DNA of 64,000 bases from Idiomarina seosinensis_A (GCF_044797955.1 NZ_CP085211.1:2170001-2234000), one strand, 5' to 3'; shown: positions 52,205-64,000, counted from the first letter of the stretch. Numbers and translations are program-made. Notes: a model not told the origin generated them from the letters alone.

Positions 52205-52252
52205 GCAGCTGACGTAGATGAAAAAGATATATATCACCTTACCGACGGGCAT

Positions 52253-52279
52253 AAAAAAACCCCGGCCAAACGGCCGGGG
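52253..52279 (-). terminator. First terminator of the rRNA operon
   Basis: A perfect 8-bp GC-rich stem (CCCCGGCC at 52260-52267 with GGCCGGGG at 52272-52279) and an AAAC loop are followed in the minus direction by seven U residues. It starts 15 bases after the 5S 3' end. Confidence 0.92.
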
Positions 52280-52293
52280 TTATTTATTTGAAG

Positions 52294-52409
52294 TCTGGCG
52301 GTGTCCTACTCTCACATGGGGAGACCCCACACTACCATCGGCGCTGGTATGTTTCACTACTGGGTTCGGAATGGAGCCAGGTGGTGCCATACCGCTATGG
52401 CCGCCAGAC
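52294..52409 (-). rRNA. rrf: 5S ribosomal RNA
   Basis: The reverse complement begins TGTCTGGCGGCCATAGCG and ends near GAGTAGGACACCGCCAGAC, matching gammaproteobacterial 5S rRNA; the ends pair to form helix I. The ends are placed by pattern and may be off by one or two bases. Confidence 0.95.
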
Positions 52410-52533
52410 AAAAACTGTCACAACATAAAAATCTGATTGTACATGCCACTCAATTTGTCGTGTCTTACGCAACCTATGTCTTTGCAGAGGGTTCAAACTT
52501 GTCTCAACAATTACAAACACCTTGGGTGTTGTA

Positions 52534-55417
<2,884 letters not shown>

Positions 55418-55574
55418 ATACAACCCCAAAGTGTCTGCTTGCGCTTAACTTCAGTGCTGTAATGCAACTAAGATTGTTTGTTCTTTGCTGTACACAAGTT
55501 CGATACGCCTCTACCTTACACATAGGTTCAAATAGAGTGGCATTTCTTACTTTTTTACAATCAGCTTTTCATGT

Positions 55575-55586
55575 TGTTAAAGAGCG
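55575..55586 (-). promoter_or_regulatory. boxA antitermination site in the tRNA-Ala/23S spacer
   Basis: The minus strand reads GCGCTCTTTAACA, matching the boxA core (GCTCTTTAACA) that loads Nus factors. It lies about 160 bases before 23S, the usual position. Confidence 0.8.
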
Positions 55587-55681
55587 CGTAACACAAGGTT
55601 ACCGGTAAATGTTTTCAATAAAACACTTAACGCTAACATCGTTTCCTGCGTCAGGACGCAGGATACGGTTAGAGAAGAATA

Positions 55682-55757
55682 TGGTGGAGCCAAGCGGGAT
55701 CGAACCGCTGACCTCCTGCGTGCAAGGCAGGCGCTCTCCCAGCTGAGCTATGGCCCC
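55682..55757 (-). tRNA. tRNA-Ala (anticodon TGC)
   Basis: A 76-base minus-strand tRNA begins GGGGCCATAGCTCAGCTGGG, has anticodon TGC within CCTTGCACG, carries GGTTCGATCCC in the T arm, and ends with an encoded CCA. It is almost the same as E. coli tRNA-Ala(UGC). It lies in the 16S-23S spacer. Confidence 0.97.
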
Positions 55758-55770
55758 CTAGTGCTTGTCT

Positions 55771-55870
55771 AAAACACCGGCAGCTGCGTTGCGCGTTTCG
55801 TTCAATCGGTCACATACCATCGAGGTATGCTCCCTCACTCACTCAACGTGCGCCTTGCTGTCGGCGCTTT
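55771..55870. repeat. Imperfect palindromic element A in the tRNA spacer
   Basis: Outer arms at about 55771-55784 and 55857-55870 match at 11 of 14 positions, and the centre is CATACC-ATCGA-GGTATG (55813-55829). Read on the minus strand it shares CAAGGCG, GCATAC, GTATG and AACGCAG blocks with element B, so the two are related and in opposite orientation. Confidence 0.7.
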
Positions 55871-55933
55871 AGCCTGCGCGTGCTGACATCGGGGAAACCC
55901 TCTTCTCAACATCGCGGCTAACCTAATAAGGGA

Positions 55934-55967
55934 ATTTCAAGCGAGGGCAAGGCCATCTACTTGAAAT
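55934..55967. repeat. Inverted repeat between the palindromic elements
   Basis: Perfect 8-bp arms ATTTCAAG (55934-55941) and CTTGAAAT (55960-55967) enclose 18 bases. In the rRNA precursor it could form a processing stem. Confidence 0.45.
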
Positions 55968-55969
55968 GC

Positions 55970-56051
55970 TTTTGGCGTTCTGGCAAGGCGGAGGCAAGGA
56001 AGCATACACCAGTATGCGACGAAGCCGACAACGCAGTCCAGAGCGTCAAAA
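55970..56051. repeat. Imperfect palindromic element B abutting tRNA-Ile
   Basis: Outer arms 55970-55983 and 56038-56051 pair at 12 of 14 positions, and the centre is GCATAC-ACCA-GTATGC (56002-56017), giving a hairpin of about 82 bases. It ends on the base next to the CCA end of tRNA-Ile. Confidence 0.8.
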
Positions 56052-56128
<77 letters not shown>

Positions 56129-56236
56129 AGTAACCTTCAGGCATTACGTCGCGTCAGGACGCGACCTACCCGAATTCTTCTCTATTGCTATCAAGCCTGC
56201 AAACTGTGTGGACACTTACTGCCGTAAGCTATTTTG

Positions 56237-57777
<1,541 letters not shown>

Positions 57778-57923
57778 AAAGTAGTTCAATCAACTCAATA
57801 AATTACGCGTTTTTGCTTAACTTCGTTACCGAAGTCTTGCTGAACACTCATTCAAAAGTTGCAATACAATTTTCGTTTGCTTACTTTCGCAAGTGCCCAC
57901 ACAGTTTGCTTGGCTTGATATAT

Positions 57924-57935
57924 TGTTAAAGAGCG
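57924..57935 (-). promoter_or_regulatory. boxA antitermination site in the rRNA leader
   Basis: The minus strand reads CGCTCTTTAACA, a full boxA match, about 150 bases before 16S and 30 bases after the proximal promoter -10 box. Confidence 0.85.
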
Positions 57936-57966
57936 TTTCTCAGCAGCCTTGCTGCGAGAGGTGCGT

Positions 57967-57994
57967 ATTCTACACACCTGATGTTTTTCGTCAA
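57967..57994 (-). promoter_or_regulatory. rRNA operon proximal promoter (P2-like)
   Basis: On the minus strand TTGACG (57994-57989), a 16-bp spacer and TAGAAT (57972-57967) form a strong sigma-70 promoter; it is followed by ACGCACC. The rest of the 57778-58275 leader holds no gene. Confidence 0.85.
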
Positions 57995-58069
57995 CACTTT
58001 TTTGTAAAAAGATTTTCAGTAAAACATCTGTTTTCGGCGGCTTCGTTGCCTGCCTTGAACGTGGAGCGA

Positions 58070-58097
58070 ATTTTAGAGATTTATGTCCCACCGTCAA
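58070..58097 (-). promoter_or_regulatory. rRNA operon distal promoter (P1-like)
   Basis: On the minus strand TTGACG (58097-58092), a 16-bp spacer and TAAAAT (58075-58070) are followed by a GC-rich CGCTCC discriminator, as expected for ppGpp/DksA-sensitive rRNA promoters. An A/T-rich tract lies directly upstream and may be an UP element. Confidence 0.85.
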
Positions 58098-58275
58098 GAC
58101 CTTTTTTGCAATTTTAAGTGGTTTTATTGCCGTTTGCTCGCTTTCTATTCAATTGTGATCAAAGTTAACGTTTTCCGGGCTTTTCTGCCTTATTTCGCTT
58201 CCTCGCAGTCCGTTTTGATTTGAATTACAATAGATCGCATAAACAACAACCTAAATACCTTACTGGATTGTATGA

Positions 58276-59379
58276 ATGACCTATAAGTCCATTGACCCGC
58301 TTACTTACGATGCGCAGCTTGAACGAAAGAAAGACCAATTAAGCAAAGTGTTTCGCGAAGTGGGTATAGAACAGTTCGACGTCTTTAAGTCCGAGCCCTT
58401 GCATTACCGCATGCGGGCAGAGTTTCGACTCTGGCATGAAGCCGATGACCTTTTTTATATCATGTTTAACCCCCAGACACGCGAAAAGGTCCGTAAAGAC
58501 TCATTTTTGCCCGGTAGCCAGTTAATTAATCAGTTAATGAAAGCGGTGCGGGAGTATGTCATTGATAAGCCAGTTTTGCGCAGTAAGCTATTTCAGGTTG
58601 ATTTTTTAACAACAACAACCCAGCAAGCAATCGTTTCACTGCTTTATCATCGGCCGCTGGATGACGAATGGCAGCAATACGCCCGGGATTTTCATGATTA
58701 CTTACAAGCCTTTGCCACGCCCGTCCATCTTATTGGCAGGGCGCGTAAACAGAAAGTGGTATTAGGCAGCGAGGCTGTAATAGAAGAAGTCACCGTTAAC
58801 GGCCATAGTTATCAAACTATCCAGACCGAAAATAGTTTTACACAGCCCAACGCTGGCATAAACCAGGCCATGATCGAGTGGGTAAGCCACCAGGCTGGCC
58901 ATAATGAACACGACCTGCTTGAGTTATATTGTGGCAACGGCAACTTTACCTTGCCGTTAGCCCGGCAATTTAAACAGGTATTGGCCACTGAAATTAGCAA
59001 AAGTTCGGTTAACGCGGCTCGCGAAGGTGCGCAACTGAATCAGATTGATAATGTCACCATAGTACGTATGTCGGCCGAAGATTTTAGCCAGGCAATTCAG
59101 GGAAAACTTGATTCACGTCGTGCCAAAGAAGCGCAGCTGGAGCAATTTGATTGTCAAACCGTACTGGTCGATCCGCCACGGGCCGGGCTGGACTCACTCG
59201 CCATCGACTTAGTTAGCCAATACCCGCGCATTATTTACATTTCCTGTAATCCCGACACGCTGAGACGCGATATCCAGTTATTATCCGGTCAGTTTAAGGT
59301 TACCGCAGCGGCCATGTTTGATCAGTTTCCGTACACTGAACATGTCGAATCAGGGGTTATTTTGGAGCGTATTACTTAA
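58276..59379 (+). CDS. trmA: tRNA (uracil-5-)-methyltransferase TrmA
   Basis: TrmA makes ribothymidine at position 54 of tRNAs. The 367-residue protein has the N-terminal RMRAEFRLWH motif, the SAM-binding LELYCGNGNFTLPLA, the DPPRAGLD motif and the catalytic cysteine in YISCNPDTL. It has no TRAM or extra Fe-S domain, which distinguishes it from RlmC and RlmD. It is divergent from the rRNA operon and overlaps the convergent MerC-like gene by 8 bases. Confidence 0.95.
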   Translation: MTYKSIDPLTYDAQLERKKDQLSKVFREVGIEQFDVFKSEPLHYRMRAEFRLWHEADDLFYIMFNPQTREKVRKDSFLPGSQLINQLMKAVREYVIDKPVLRSKLFQVDFLTTTTQQAIVSLLYHRPLDDEWQQYARDFHDYLQAFATPVHLIGRARKQKVVLGSEAVIEEVTVNGHSYQTIQTENSFTQPNAGINQAMIEWVSHQAGHNEHDLLELYCGNGNFTLPLARQFKQVLATEISKSSVNAAREGAQLNQIDNVTIVRMSAEDFSQAIQGKLDSRRAKEAQLEQFDCQTVLVDPPRAGLDSLAIDLVSQYPRIIYISCNPDTLRRDIQLLSGQFKVTAAAMFDQFPYTEHVESGVILERIT

Positions 59380-59776
59380 CGCCGGCCAACGCGCCGGCAG
59401 GGACGTGAACCAGCTTTCTCGAACGCTGCAGGTTACTCCAGTGAGCATAAATAATGAGTCCGGCGCCAAGCAGAATAATGAATGGCTCACCCAGGTGGCC
59501 AAAAATATCTCGCTGGGTATAGATAACAGCGCCGGCTATTAAAGGAATTAAGAGGCGCCATTCACCGTGGCGGCGTGCGCCACCGATTAACGACCACAGA
59601 CCAACTATAACGCTTAGGCCCAAAATCGTATTTTCCAGCAGGTCCTCACCAATAAAGGCGAATCCTGCCAGAGCCAGCAGTGGCAGGATAACAGGCAGCA
59701 ACAAACAGTGAATTGCACAAAGGGTGGTGATCCAGATGCCCGCCCTATCCAATTTTTTTTGCTTTGATAATGTCAT
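59372..59776 (-). CDS. MerC-family membrane protein, probably Zur-regulated
   Basis: The 134-residue protein has about four membrane helices and the MerC-type CAIHC motif (Cys20, His23, Cys24) at the first helix, followed by LLLPVILPLLALAG. Members named for mercury transport have a similar paired-cysteine motif. No other mer gene is present. The promoter carries a near-perfect Zur-type palindrome, so a role in zinc handling is more likely than mercury resistance; this is inferred. A GAGGGA ribosome-binding site precedes the ATG. Confidence 0.78.
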   Translation of the reverse strand: MTLSKQKKLDRAGIWITTLCAIHCLLLPVILPLLALAGFAFIGEDLLENTILGLSVIVGLWSLIGGARRHGEWRLLIPLIAGAVIYTQRDIFGHLGEPFIILLGAGLIIYAHWSNLQRSRKLVHVPAGALAGVK

Positions 59777-59797
59777 TGCCGTCCCTCATTCCGTTGC

Positions 59798-59812
59798 TGT
59801 TATATTATAACA
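59798..59812 (-). promoter_or_regulatory. Zur-box-like palindrome over the MerC-like gene promoter
   Basis: The 15-bp perfect palindrome TGTTATA-T-TATAACA matches the core of the gammaproteobacterial Zur consensus as I recall it. On the minus strand it contains a consensus TATAAT -10 box 22-36 bases before the MerC-like ATG, so a bound repressor would block the promoter. Zur binding is inferred. Confidence 0.72.
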
Positions 59813-59859
59813 TACTCTTTCTTATTCCAAGAGGAACGGTCAAATTTTATCTTGCCGCA

Positions 59860-60831
59860 CTAGCAGTTCTGTATCGAAAAGGGCTGGATGTCAGCAATAG
59901 AAGGGGCATCGAGAGCAATCATCAGCAATCGATCAAAGCCAAGGGCTACGCCACAACATTCAGGTAATCCATGTTGTATCGCTTCAATAAGACGCTGATC
60001 CACGGAAGCCTCTGGTTTTTTGTTTTCGTGCCGACGCTGAATATCACTCTCAAAGCGGCTTAGCTGAGTCGTAGCATCAGTAAGCTCATCATAACCGTTG
60101 GCCAGTTCAACGCCCTGGTAATAAATTTCGAAACGCAGCGCAACTCGCTCATCCTGCGGTGAAATTTTTGCCAGCGCCGCCTGCGACGCCGGGAATTCAG
60201 TCACTGCCAATGGTATTTGAGAGGGCAGCTTCGGCTCCACTAACAGGTTAAACGCGACTTGCAAAATGGTATCCGTATCGGTTTCCTGCTTCATCCAATC
60301 GCCACTGTCACCGCGCCTTTTTAACTGCTCGTGCAAGTCATTTATACCCGCCGGTGTCAGTGGGTCACAGCCTGTAGAGTTTAAAAAAGCTTGCTGATAG
60401 GAGATCTGCTGTACGGGTGGAGCCTTAAGACAGTCAACAAGCAGATCGGAGACTTCGCTAATCAGCTGTTTAAGAGTAAATCCAACGCGGTACCATTCCA
60501 GCATCATAAATTCCGGATTATGGTAACGGCCGATTTCATCATCTCTAAACACATGGCTTAACTGGTAGATACAACGTTGGTATTGCGCCAGCAAACGCTT
60601 CATTGCGTATTCAGGTGATGTTTGCAGGAAAAGACGCAATGCCTTGCCGTCGCTATCACGGCTCAGCTGAGTCGCCATATTGTCTAAATGTAAATCAGTA
60701 ACACCATGGCGGCTCAGACTTGGCGTATCAACTTCCAGTACACCGCGCTGATAAAAAAACTGACGAATCTGCCGCATTAAGGCGGCTCGTTGTTGCAATG
60801 CCGCCCAGGAGGCAGAAGAACGCCAGGTCAT
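59860..60831 (-). CDS. epmA: EF-P beta-lysine ligase EpmA
   Basis: EpmA (PoxA/GenX) attaches (R)-beta-lysine to Lys34 of elongation factor P. It is a 323-residue class II lysyl-tRNA synthetase catalytic domain without the anticodon-binding domain. Class II motifs are visible: VLEVDTPSLSRHG (motif 1), QTSPEYAMKRLL with VFRDDEIGRYHNPEFMMLEWY (motif 2) and GVALGFDRLLMIAL (motif 3). It lies 12 bases after efp, giving an efp-epmA operon. Confidence 0.95.
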   Translation of the reverse strand: MTWRSSASWAALQQRAALMRQIRQFFYQRGVLEVDTPSLSRHGVTDLHLDNMATQLSRDSDGKALRLFLQTSPEYAMKRLLAQYQRCIYQLSHVFRDDEIGRYHNPEFMMLEWYRVGFTLKQLISEVSDLLVDCLKAPPVQQISYQQAFLNSTGCDPLTPAGINDLHEQLKRRGDSGDWMKQETDTDTILQVAFNLLVEPKLPSQIPLAVTEFPASQAALAKISPQDERVALRFEIYYQGVELANGYDELTDATTQLSRFESDIQRRHENKKPEASVDQRLIEAIQHGLPECCGVALGFDRLLMIALDAPSIADIQPFSIQNC

Positions 60832-60843
60832 CGAGCGCTCCTT

Positions 60844-61413
60844 TTACTTCTGTACCCGCCCAACGTATTCTCCCGAACGGGTATCGACTTTAATCACTTC
60901 GCCGATTTGCACAAACAAAGGTACCCGAACAGTCGCGCCGGTGCTTAAGGTAGCAGGCTTGCCACCGGTTCCGGCAGTGTCCCCTTTTAAGCCTGGATCG
61001 GTTTCAGTGATTTCCAGTTCTACGAAGTTGGGCGGCTGAACATTAATTGGGTTGCCTTCCCACAGTGTCAGAGTACATACATCTTGCTCTACGAGCCACT
61101 TCTCGGCTTCACCAACAGCTTTTGCATCAGCCGCAACTTGTTCAAACGTCTCGTTATTCATAAAGTGCCAAAACTCACCATCGTTATAAAGGTAAGCCAG
61201 CTCAAGCTCGATTACGTCGGCACCTTCAACCGACTCACCGGACTTAAAGGTTTTCTCAACCACTTTGCCGCTGATCAGCTTGCGGATTTTAACCCGGTTA
61301 AAAGCCTGCCCTTTACCCGGTTTAACCATCTCGTTTTCAACAATGCTGCAGGGCTCACCGTCCTGCATAATCTTCAAACCACCCTTAAATTCGCTGGTAC
61401 TGTAATTTGCCAT
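60844..61413 (-). CDS. efp: Elongation factor P
   Basis: EF-P rescues ribosomes stalled at polyproline stretches. The 189-residue protein has three domains; the modified residue is Lys34 in the KPGKGQAF loop, so it is the lysylated EF-P type. The N-terminus MANYSTSEFKGGLKI is typical. It is divergent from epmB, the gene that makes the beta-lysine substrate, and co-directional with epmA. Confidence 0.97.
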   Translation of the reverse strand: MANYSTSEFKGGLKIMQDGEPCSIVENEMVKPGKGQAFNRVKIRKLISGKVVEKTFKSGESVEGADVIELELAYLYNDGEFWHFMNNETFEQVAADAKAVGEAEKWLVEQDVCTLTLWEGNPINVQPPNFVELEITETDPGLKGDTAGTGGKPATLSTGATVRVPLFVQIGEVIKVDTRSGEYVGRVQK

Positions 61414-61488
61414 GATATCGTTCCTTTAATCGATAACCTTCAATGCCGGCAATAATAAAACAAACCGTAAAACTTTTCAGGTAAAATA

Positions 61489-62553
61489 ATGGTTTCGTTT
61501 GTTTGTCTGAGGCAAGGTTTGAATCAAACACAGGTATTGACTCGTCCGGATTGGCGAATAGAGTTGCAGCGGGCATACAAAAGCCCCGCTGAGTTGTTAA
61601 CCGCCGTTGGTCTGGATCCCACAGAGTTCAGCAATGACAGTGACGCACGGCGCCTTTTTCCGATGCTGGTACCCCGCCCCTTCGCTCAATTAATGGAGTA
61701 CGGCAACCGAAACGATCCCTTATTGTTGCAGGTACTGCCCGCTGCCGCAGAGTTTAATAGCCCACCAGGCTTTACTGATGATCCTTTAGCAGAACGTACG
61801 CCACAGGTTACTGCGGTTGCCGCGGCCGGTTTATTGCACAAATACCGTTCGCGGGCATTAATTATCCTAAAAGGCGGGTGCGCCGTTAACTGCCGTTATT
61901 GCTTTCGCCGTCATTTCCCTTACGACAAGGTTCATTTTAATCAGCAACAGTTAAGGGAAACCGTCCACTATTTAAATCAGCATCAGGACGTTAATGAGGT
62001 AATTCTTAGCGGGGGAGACCCGCTGATGGCCAGCGACCGACAGCTTGCGACGATCATTTCTGCGCTTGCTGAAGTCAACAGTTTAAAACGTTTACGAATA
62101 CACAGCCGTCTGCCTGTTATTATCCCTGACCGTATCACCGCCTCGTTAACCCAGGCACTGACAAGCACACGGCTAAAGCCCGCGCTGGTTATTCATGCTA
62201 ATCATGGCAATGAAATATCTGCTGCGCTAGGGGCTGCATTGCAACCACTTCGTCAAGCTGGTGTGCATTTATTTAACCAAAGCGTATTGCTCAAGGGCAT
62301 CAACGATAATGTCGCCGACTTAGTGCAACTGAGCGAGCGTCTCTACGATATTGATGTGTTACCCTATTACCTGCACCAGCTGGATAAAGTGCTGGGCGCG
62401 GCGCATTTTGATGTGGACCTCGCTCACGCGAAAACGCTTTGGCGGCAGCTAAATGCTTCCTTACCTGGCTTTTTAGTTCCTAAATTAGTACAGGATATAG
62501 CAGGTCAGCCGAGTAAAACGCCAATCATGCCCGATGGTTTGGCAAGAATATAA
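61489..62553 (+). CDS. epmB: EF-P lysine 2,3-aminomutase-like enzyme EpmB
   Basis: EpmB (YjeK) is a radical SAM enzyme that isomerises L-alpha-lysine to (R)-beta-lysine for EpmA. The 354-residue protein contains the iron-sulfur motif CAVNCRYC (CxxxCxxC) within a GGCAVNCRYCFRRHFPY block and the later SGGDPLMASD motif. The N-terminal region carries RPFAQLMEYGNRNDPLLLQVLP, a lysine 2,3-aminomutase family block. It is divergent from efp. Confidence 0.95.
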   Translation: MVSFVCLRQGLNQTQVLTRPDWRIELQRAYKSPAELLTAVGLDPTEFSNDSDARRLFPMLVPRPFAQLMEYGNRNDPLLLQVLPAAAEFNSPPGFTDDPLAERTPQVTAVAAAGLLHKYRSRALIILKGGCAVNCRYCFRRHFPYDKVHFNQQQLRETVHYLNQHQDVNEVILSGGDPLMASDRQLATIISALAEVNSLKRLRIHSRLPVIIPDRITASLTQALTSTRLKPALVIHANHGNEISAALGAALQPLRQAGVHLFNQSVLLKGINDNVADLVQLSERLYDIDVLPYYLHQLDKVLGAAHFDVDLAHAKTLWRQLNASLPGFLVPKLVQDIAGQPSKTPIMPDGLARI

Positions 62554-62581
62554 AGCAAGAGAGTCAACAAAAAGGTAGTTT

Positions 62582-62902
62582 ATGAGTGAGTCGATGAATT
62601 CAATCGAAGAAAAACTGAAACAACACTTACAGGTTTTATACCGCCAGGTCGTCGATGCGGATGCATATCTTGATAGCCTGCGCCAGCAGGGAAAGGCTAA
62701 ATTTCAGGACATTTTTGCTGATAATGAGGTATTTAAAACGTCCAGTAACCGCTTTCAGCCCTACTTACAGGAAGTGACCGAAAACATTGAACAGTGGCAG
62801 CTGCAGCAGGATAACGAAGCTTTACTACAAATTATCGTGCAGCAACTGCAACTGCTCACCGAAACATTAGCGCGGCTTAAGCAGATTCGGCAGGCGGGTT
62901 AG
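62582..62902 (+). CDS. PriC-like small helical protein
   Basis: This 106-residue protein is all helical, with an N-terminal stretch, FQDIFADNEVFKTSSNRFQPYLQEV, and a Gln/Leu-rich C-terminal helix. The spacing of the F...F...YLxEV segment and the following helix resembles PriC, the primosomal replication protein, but similarity is weak and I cannot verify it. Its 3' end overlaps the convergent DUF3016 gene by 26 bases. Confidence 0.5.
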   Translation: MSESMNSIEEKLKQHLQVLYRQVVDADAYLDSLRQQGKAKFQDIFADNEVFKTSSNRFQPYLQEVTENIEQWQLQQDNEALLQIIVQQLQLLTETLARLKQIRQAG

Positions 62903-63407
62903 CCTGGTCCCGGAACGTATCGATAAACCAGTCACGCAACATCTTTTTCTCGAAATACAACGCGTCGTTGCGCGTATGCCGAGTCGCCGTGGTATCAAAT
63001 TCAAAACTCATGTCTTTTAAATTAACATCAGCCTCTTTGATAACACGGCCGTCCGCACTTTTCAGTTGGTAGCTGAAATCCATGGTAGGAAAGTCAATGG
63101 TGCGCACGATGCGGATATGACTGGAAGCGCTCTGTCCAAAAGTTGGCTCCAGGCGACCGGTTAAATCAATATCAGTAACCGTCATACTTAACATTTGTCC
63201 ATCCGGGAGATCTTCGGCTAACTTACCCAGATAATCCTTTAATTCTTCCATACGCTTTTCCTGAAAGCGCTTTTCGATGCCATCAGCGGGCTCAAAGTCG
63301 GTGTAATCTTCTACCCCTTCAAAATTCACTTCGGCTTCACCAGCGACACTTTTTAGGCTGGTAAAAGCCAACAGGATAGCTAATGTCATTAAACTTAACT
63401 TACGCAT
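62877..63407 (-). CDS. DUF3016 exported protein
   Basis: The 176-residue protein has a signal peptide (about residues 1-23, ending SVAGE). The mature part shows FEGVEDYTDFEPADG, a RFQEKRMEELKDYL helix, the MTVTDIDLTGRLEP strand and a final EKKMLRDWFIDTF helix, which fit DUF3016. Function is unknown. I use the ATG at 63407 with an AGGAG ribosome-binding site; a longer upstream frame lacks one and gives an unnatural N-terminus. Confidence 0.8.
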   Translation of the reverse strand: MRKLSLMTLAILLAFTSLKSVAGEAEVNFEGVEDYTDFEPADGIEKRFQEKRMEELKDYLGKLAEDLPDGQMLSMTVTDIDLTGRLEPTFGQSASSHIRIVRTIDFPTMDFSYQLKSADGRVIKEADVNLKDMSFEFDTTATRHTRNDALYFEKKMLRDWFIDTFRDQANPPAESA

Positions 63408-63504
63408 TGATTGTACTCCTACAATATTAATCAAGAATTTAGACCCAAAGTAGGCACAAAAATTCCTACATGCTGTTAAGTTTAGTCCGCATTTTAGAAG
63501 AAAC

Positions 63505-63536
63505 AAAAAAAGGAGCCGACGTGTCGGCTCCTTTTT
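63505..63536 (-). terminator. Bidirectional terminator after groEL
   Basis: Perfect 9-bp arms (GGAGCCGAC at 63512-63520 with GTCGGCTCC at 63523-63531) are flanked by A residues on the left and six T residues on the right, so it can end transcription both ways. It separates groEL from the DUF3016 gene. Confidence 0.92.
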
Positions 63537-63562
63537 TGTCTTACAGACTGGGCAAGCATTGC

Positions 63563-64000
63563 TTACATCATGCCGCCCATACCGCCCATACCACCCATGT
63601 CGCCGCCTGGCATGCCGCCGGCGTTGTCATCCTGTGGTAAGTCAGCAACCATAGCTTCGGTTGTGATCATCAGTGAGCCAATCGAAGAAGCAAACTGTAA
63701 TGCAGAACGTGTGACTTTGGTTGGATCCAGAATACCCATTTCCAACATGTCGCCGTAGCTGTCATTACCTGCGTTGTAACCGTAGTTACCTTCACCGCCA
63801 CGCACGTTGTTTGCAACAACAGAGCCTTCAGCGCCGGCATTCATAGCGATTTGCCGTAATGGTGCTTCCATTGCGCGCAAGGCTAAGCGGATACCTACGT
63901 TTTGCTCTTCGTTATCGCCACGCAGTTCGGCCAACTGGCTTGCTGCGCGAACTAAAGCAACACCACCGCCCGGTACAACGCCTTCTTCTACCGCTGCACG
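63563..64000 (-). CDS. groL: Chaperonin GroEL, C-terminal part (5' end outside window)
   Basis: Only the last 145 residues are visible; the frame runs off the right edge. Features include VEEGVVPGGGVALVRA (apical-to-equatorial return region), the DPTKVTRSALQFASSIGSLMITTEAMV equatorial block and a Gly/Met-rich tail of GGM repeats. It forms the 14-subunit chaperonin with GroES. The promoter and groES lie outside the window. Confidence 0.96.
   Translation of the reverse strand, partial: RAAVEEGVVPGGGVALVRAASQLAELRGDNEEQNVGIRLALRAMEAPLRQIAMNAGAEGSVVANNVRGGEGNYGYNAGNDSYGDMLEMGILDPTKVTRSALQFASSIGSLMITTEAMVADLPQDDNAGGMPGGDMGGMGGMGGMM

Noticed and set aside
59372..59776. Mercury resistance operon
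   Set aside because: Only a MerC-like gene is present; there is no merR, merT, merP or merA, and the promoter palindrome looks like a Zur site rather than a MerR site.
59764..59967. Plus-strand frame between the MerC-like gene and epmA
   Set aside because: It runs over the Zur-like promoter and the end of epmA and has no supporting features.
63408..63506. N-terminal extension of the DUF3016 protein
   Set aside because: The extra 33 residues precede a normal signal peptide and the AGGAG site sits at the internal ATG.

Overview
The window is chromosomal DNA of a gammaproteobacterium. Gene content and order point to a marine lineage of the Alteromonadales type, probably close to Idiomarina; this placement is inferred from remembered synteny and was not tested by a search. 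Almost every gene is housekeeping. I see no prophage, insertion sequence, CRISPR array, integrase or defence island.

Layout. 1-5.1 kb: end of rapA, rluA, a DUF3530 protein, then the leftward amgK-murU-djlA operon. 5.2-11.8 kb: the envelope/RNA operon lptD-surA-pdxA-rsmA-apaG-apaH, followed by a chemoreceptor. 13.9-19.5 kb: tyrS, an M23 murein peptidase, anmK, pepQ and erpA, the last with a near-perfect IscR type 1 site. 20-30.9 kb: a CLC channel, hemJ, pyrB and hemL facing mrcB-hrpB-pepB. 31-36.9 kb: sfsA and dksA-gluQRS-pcnB-folK-panB-panC; pcnB appears to start at a non-canonical AUU or AUC codon. 36.8-42.9 kb: a tightly overlapping leftward run mpl-ubiX-yadG-yadH-trmB-like-panP. 43-47 kb: fbp, then ppa with an ABC transporter and a DUF3299 protein. 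47-52.1 kb: small envelope and metal-related genes and a TonB-dependent receptor. 52.2-58.1 kb: a complete leftward rRNA operon (16S, tRNA-Ile, tRNA-Ala, 23S, 5S) with two promoters, two boxA sites and tandem terminators. 58.3-64 kb: trmA, a MerC-like gene under a Zur-like box, epmA-efp facing epmB, a PriC-like gene, a DUF3016 gene and the 3' end of groEL.

How the genes fit together. Several serve peptidoglycan synthesis and recycling (amgK, murU, anmK, mpl, mrcB, M23 peptidase). Pantothenate synthesis is nearly complete because panB-panC faces panP, the PLP-dependent replacement for panD. The EF-P lysylation genes epmA, epmB and efp sit together.

No wholly new system is obvious. The best leads are regulatory or structural: a Zur-like operator over a MerC-family promoter, a perfect palindrome in the shared 3' ends of panC and panP that makes both proteins carry LIDNL, two long imperfect palindromes in the tRNA-Ile/tRNA-Ala spacer, the AUU/AUC start of pcnB, and an ABC/DUF3299 module with a histidine cluster.
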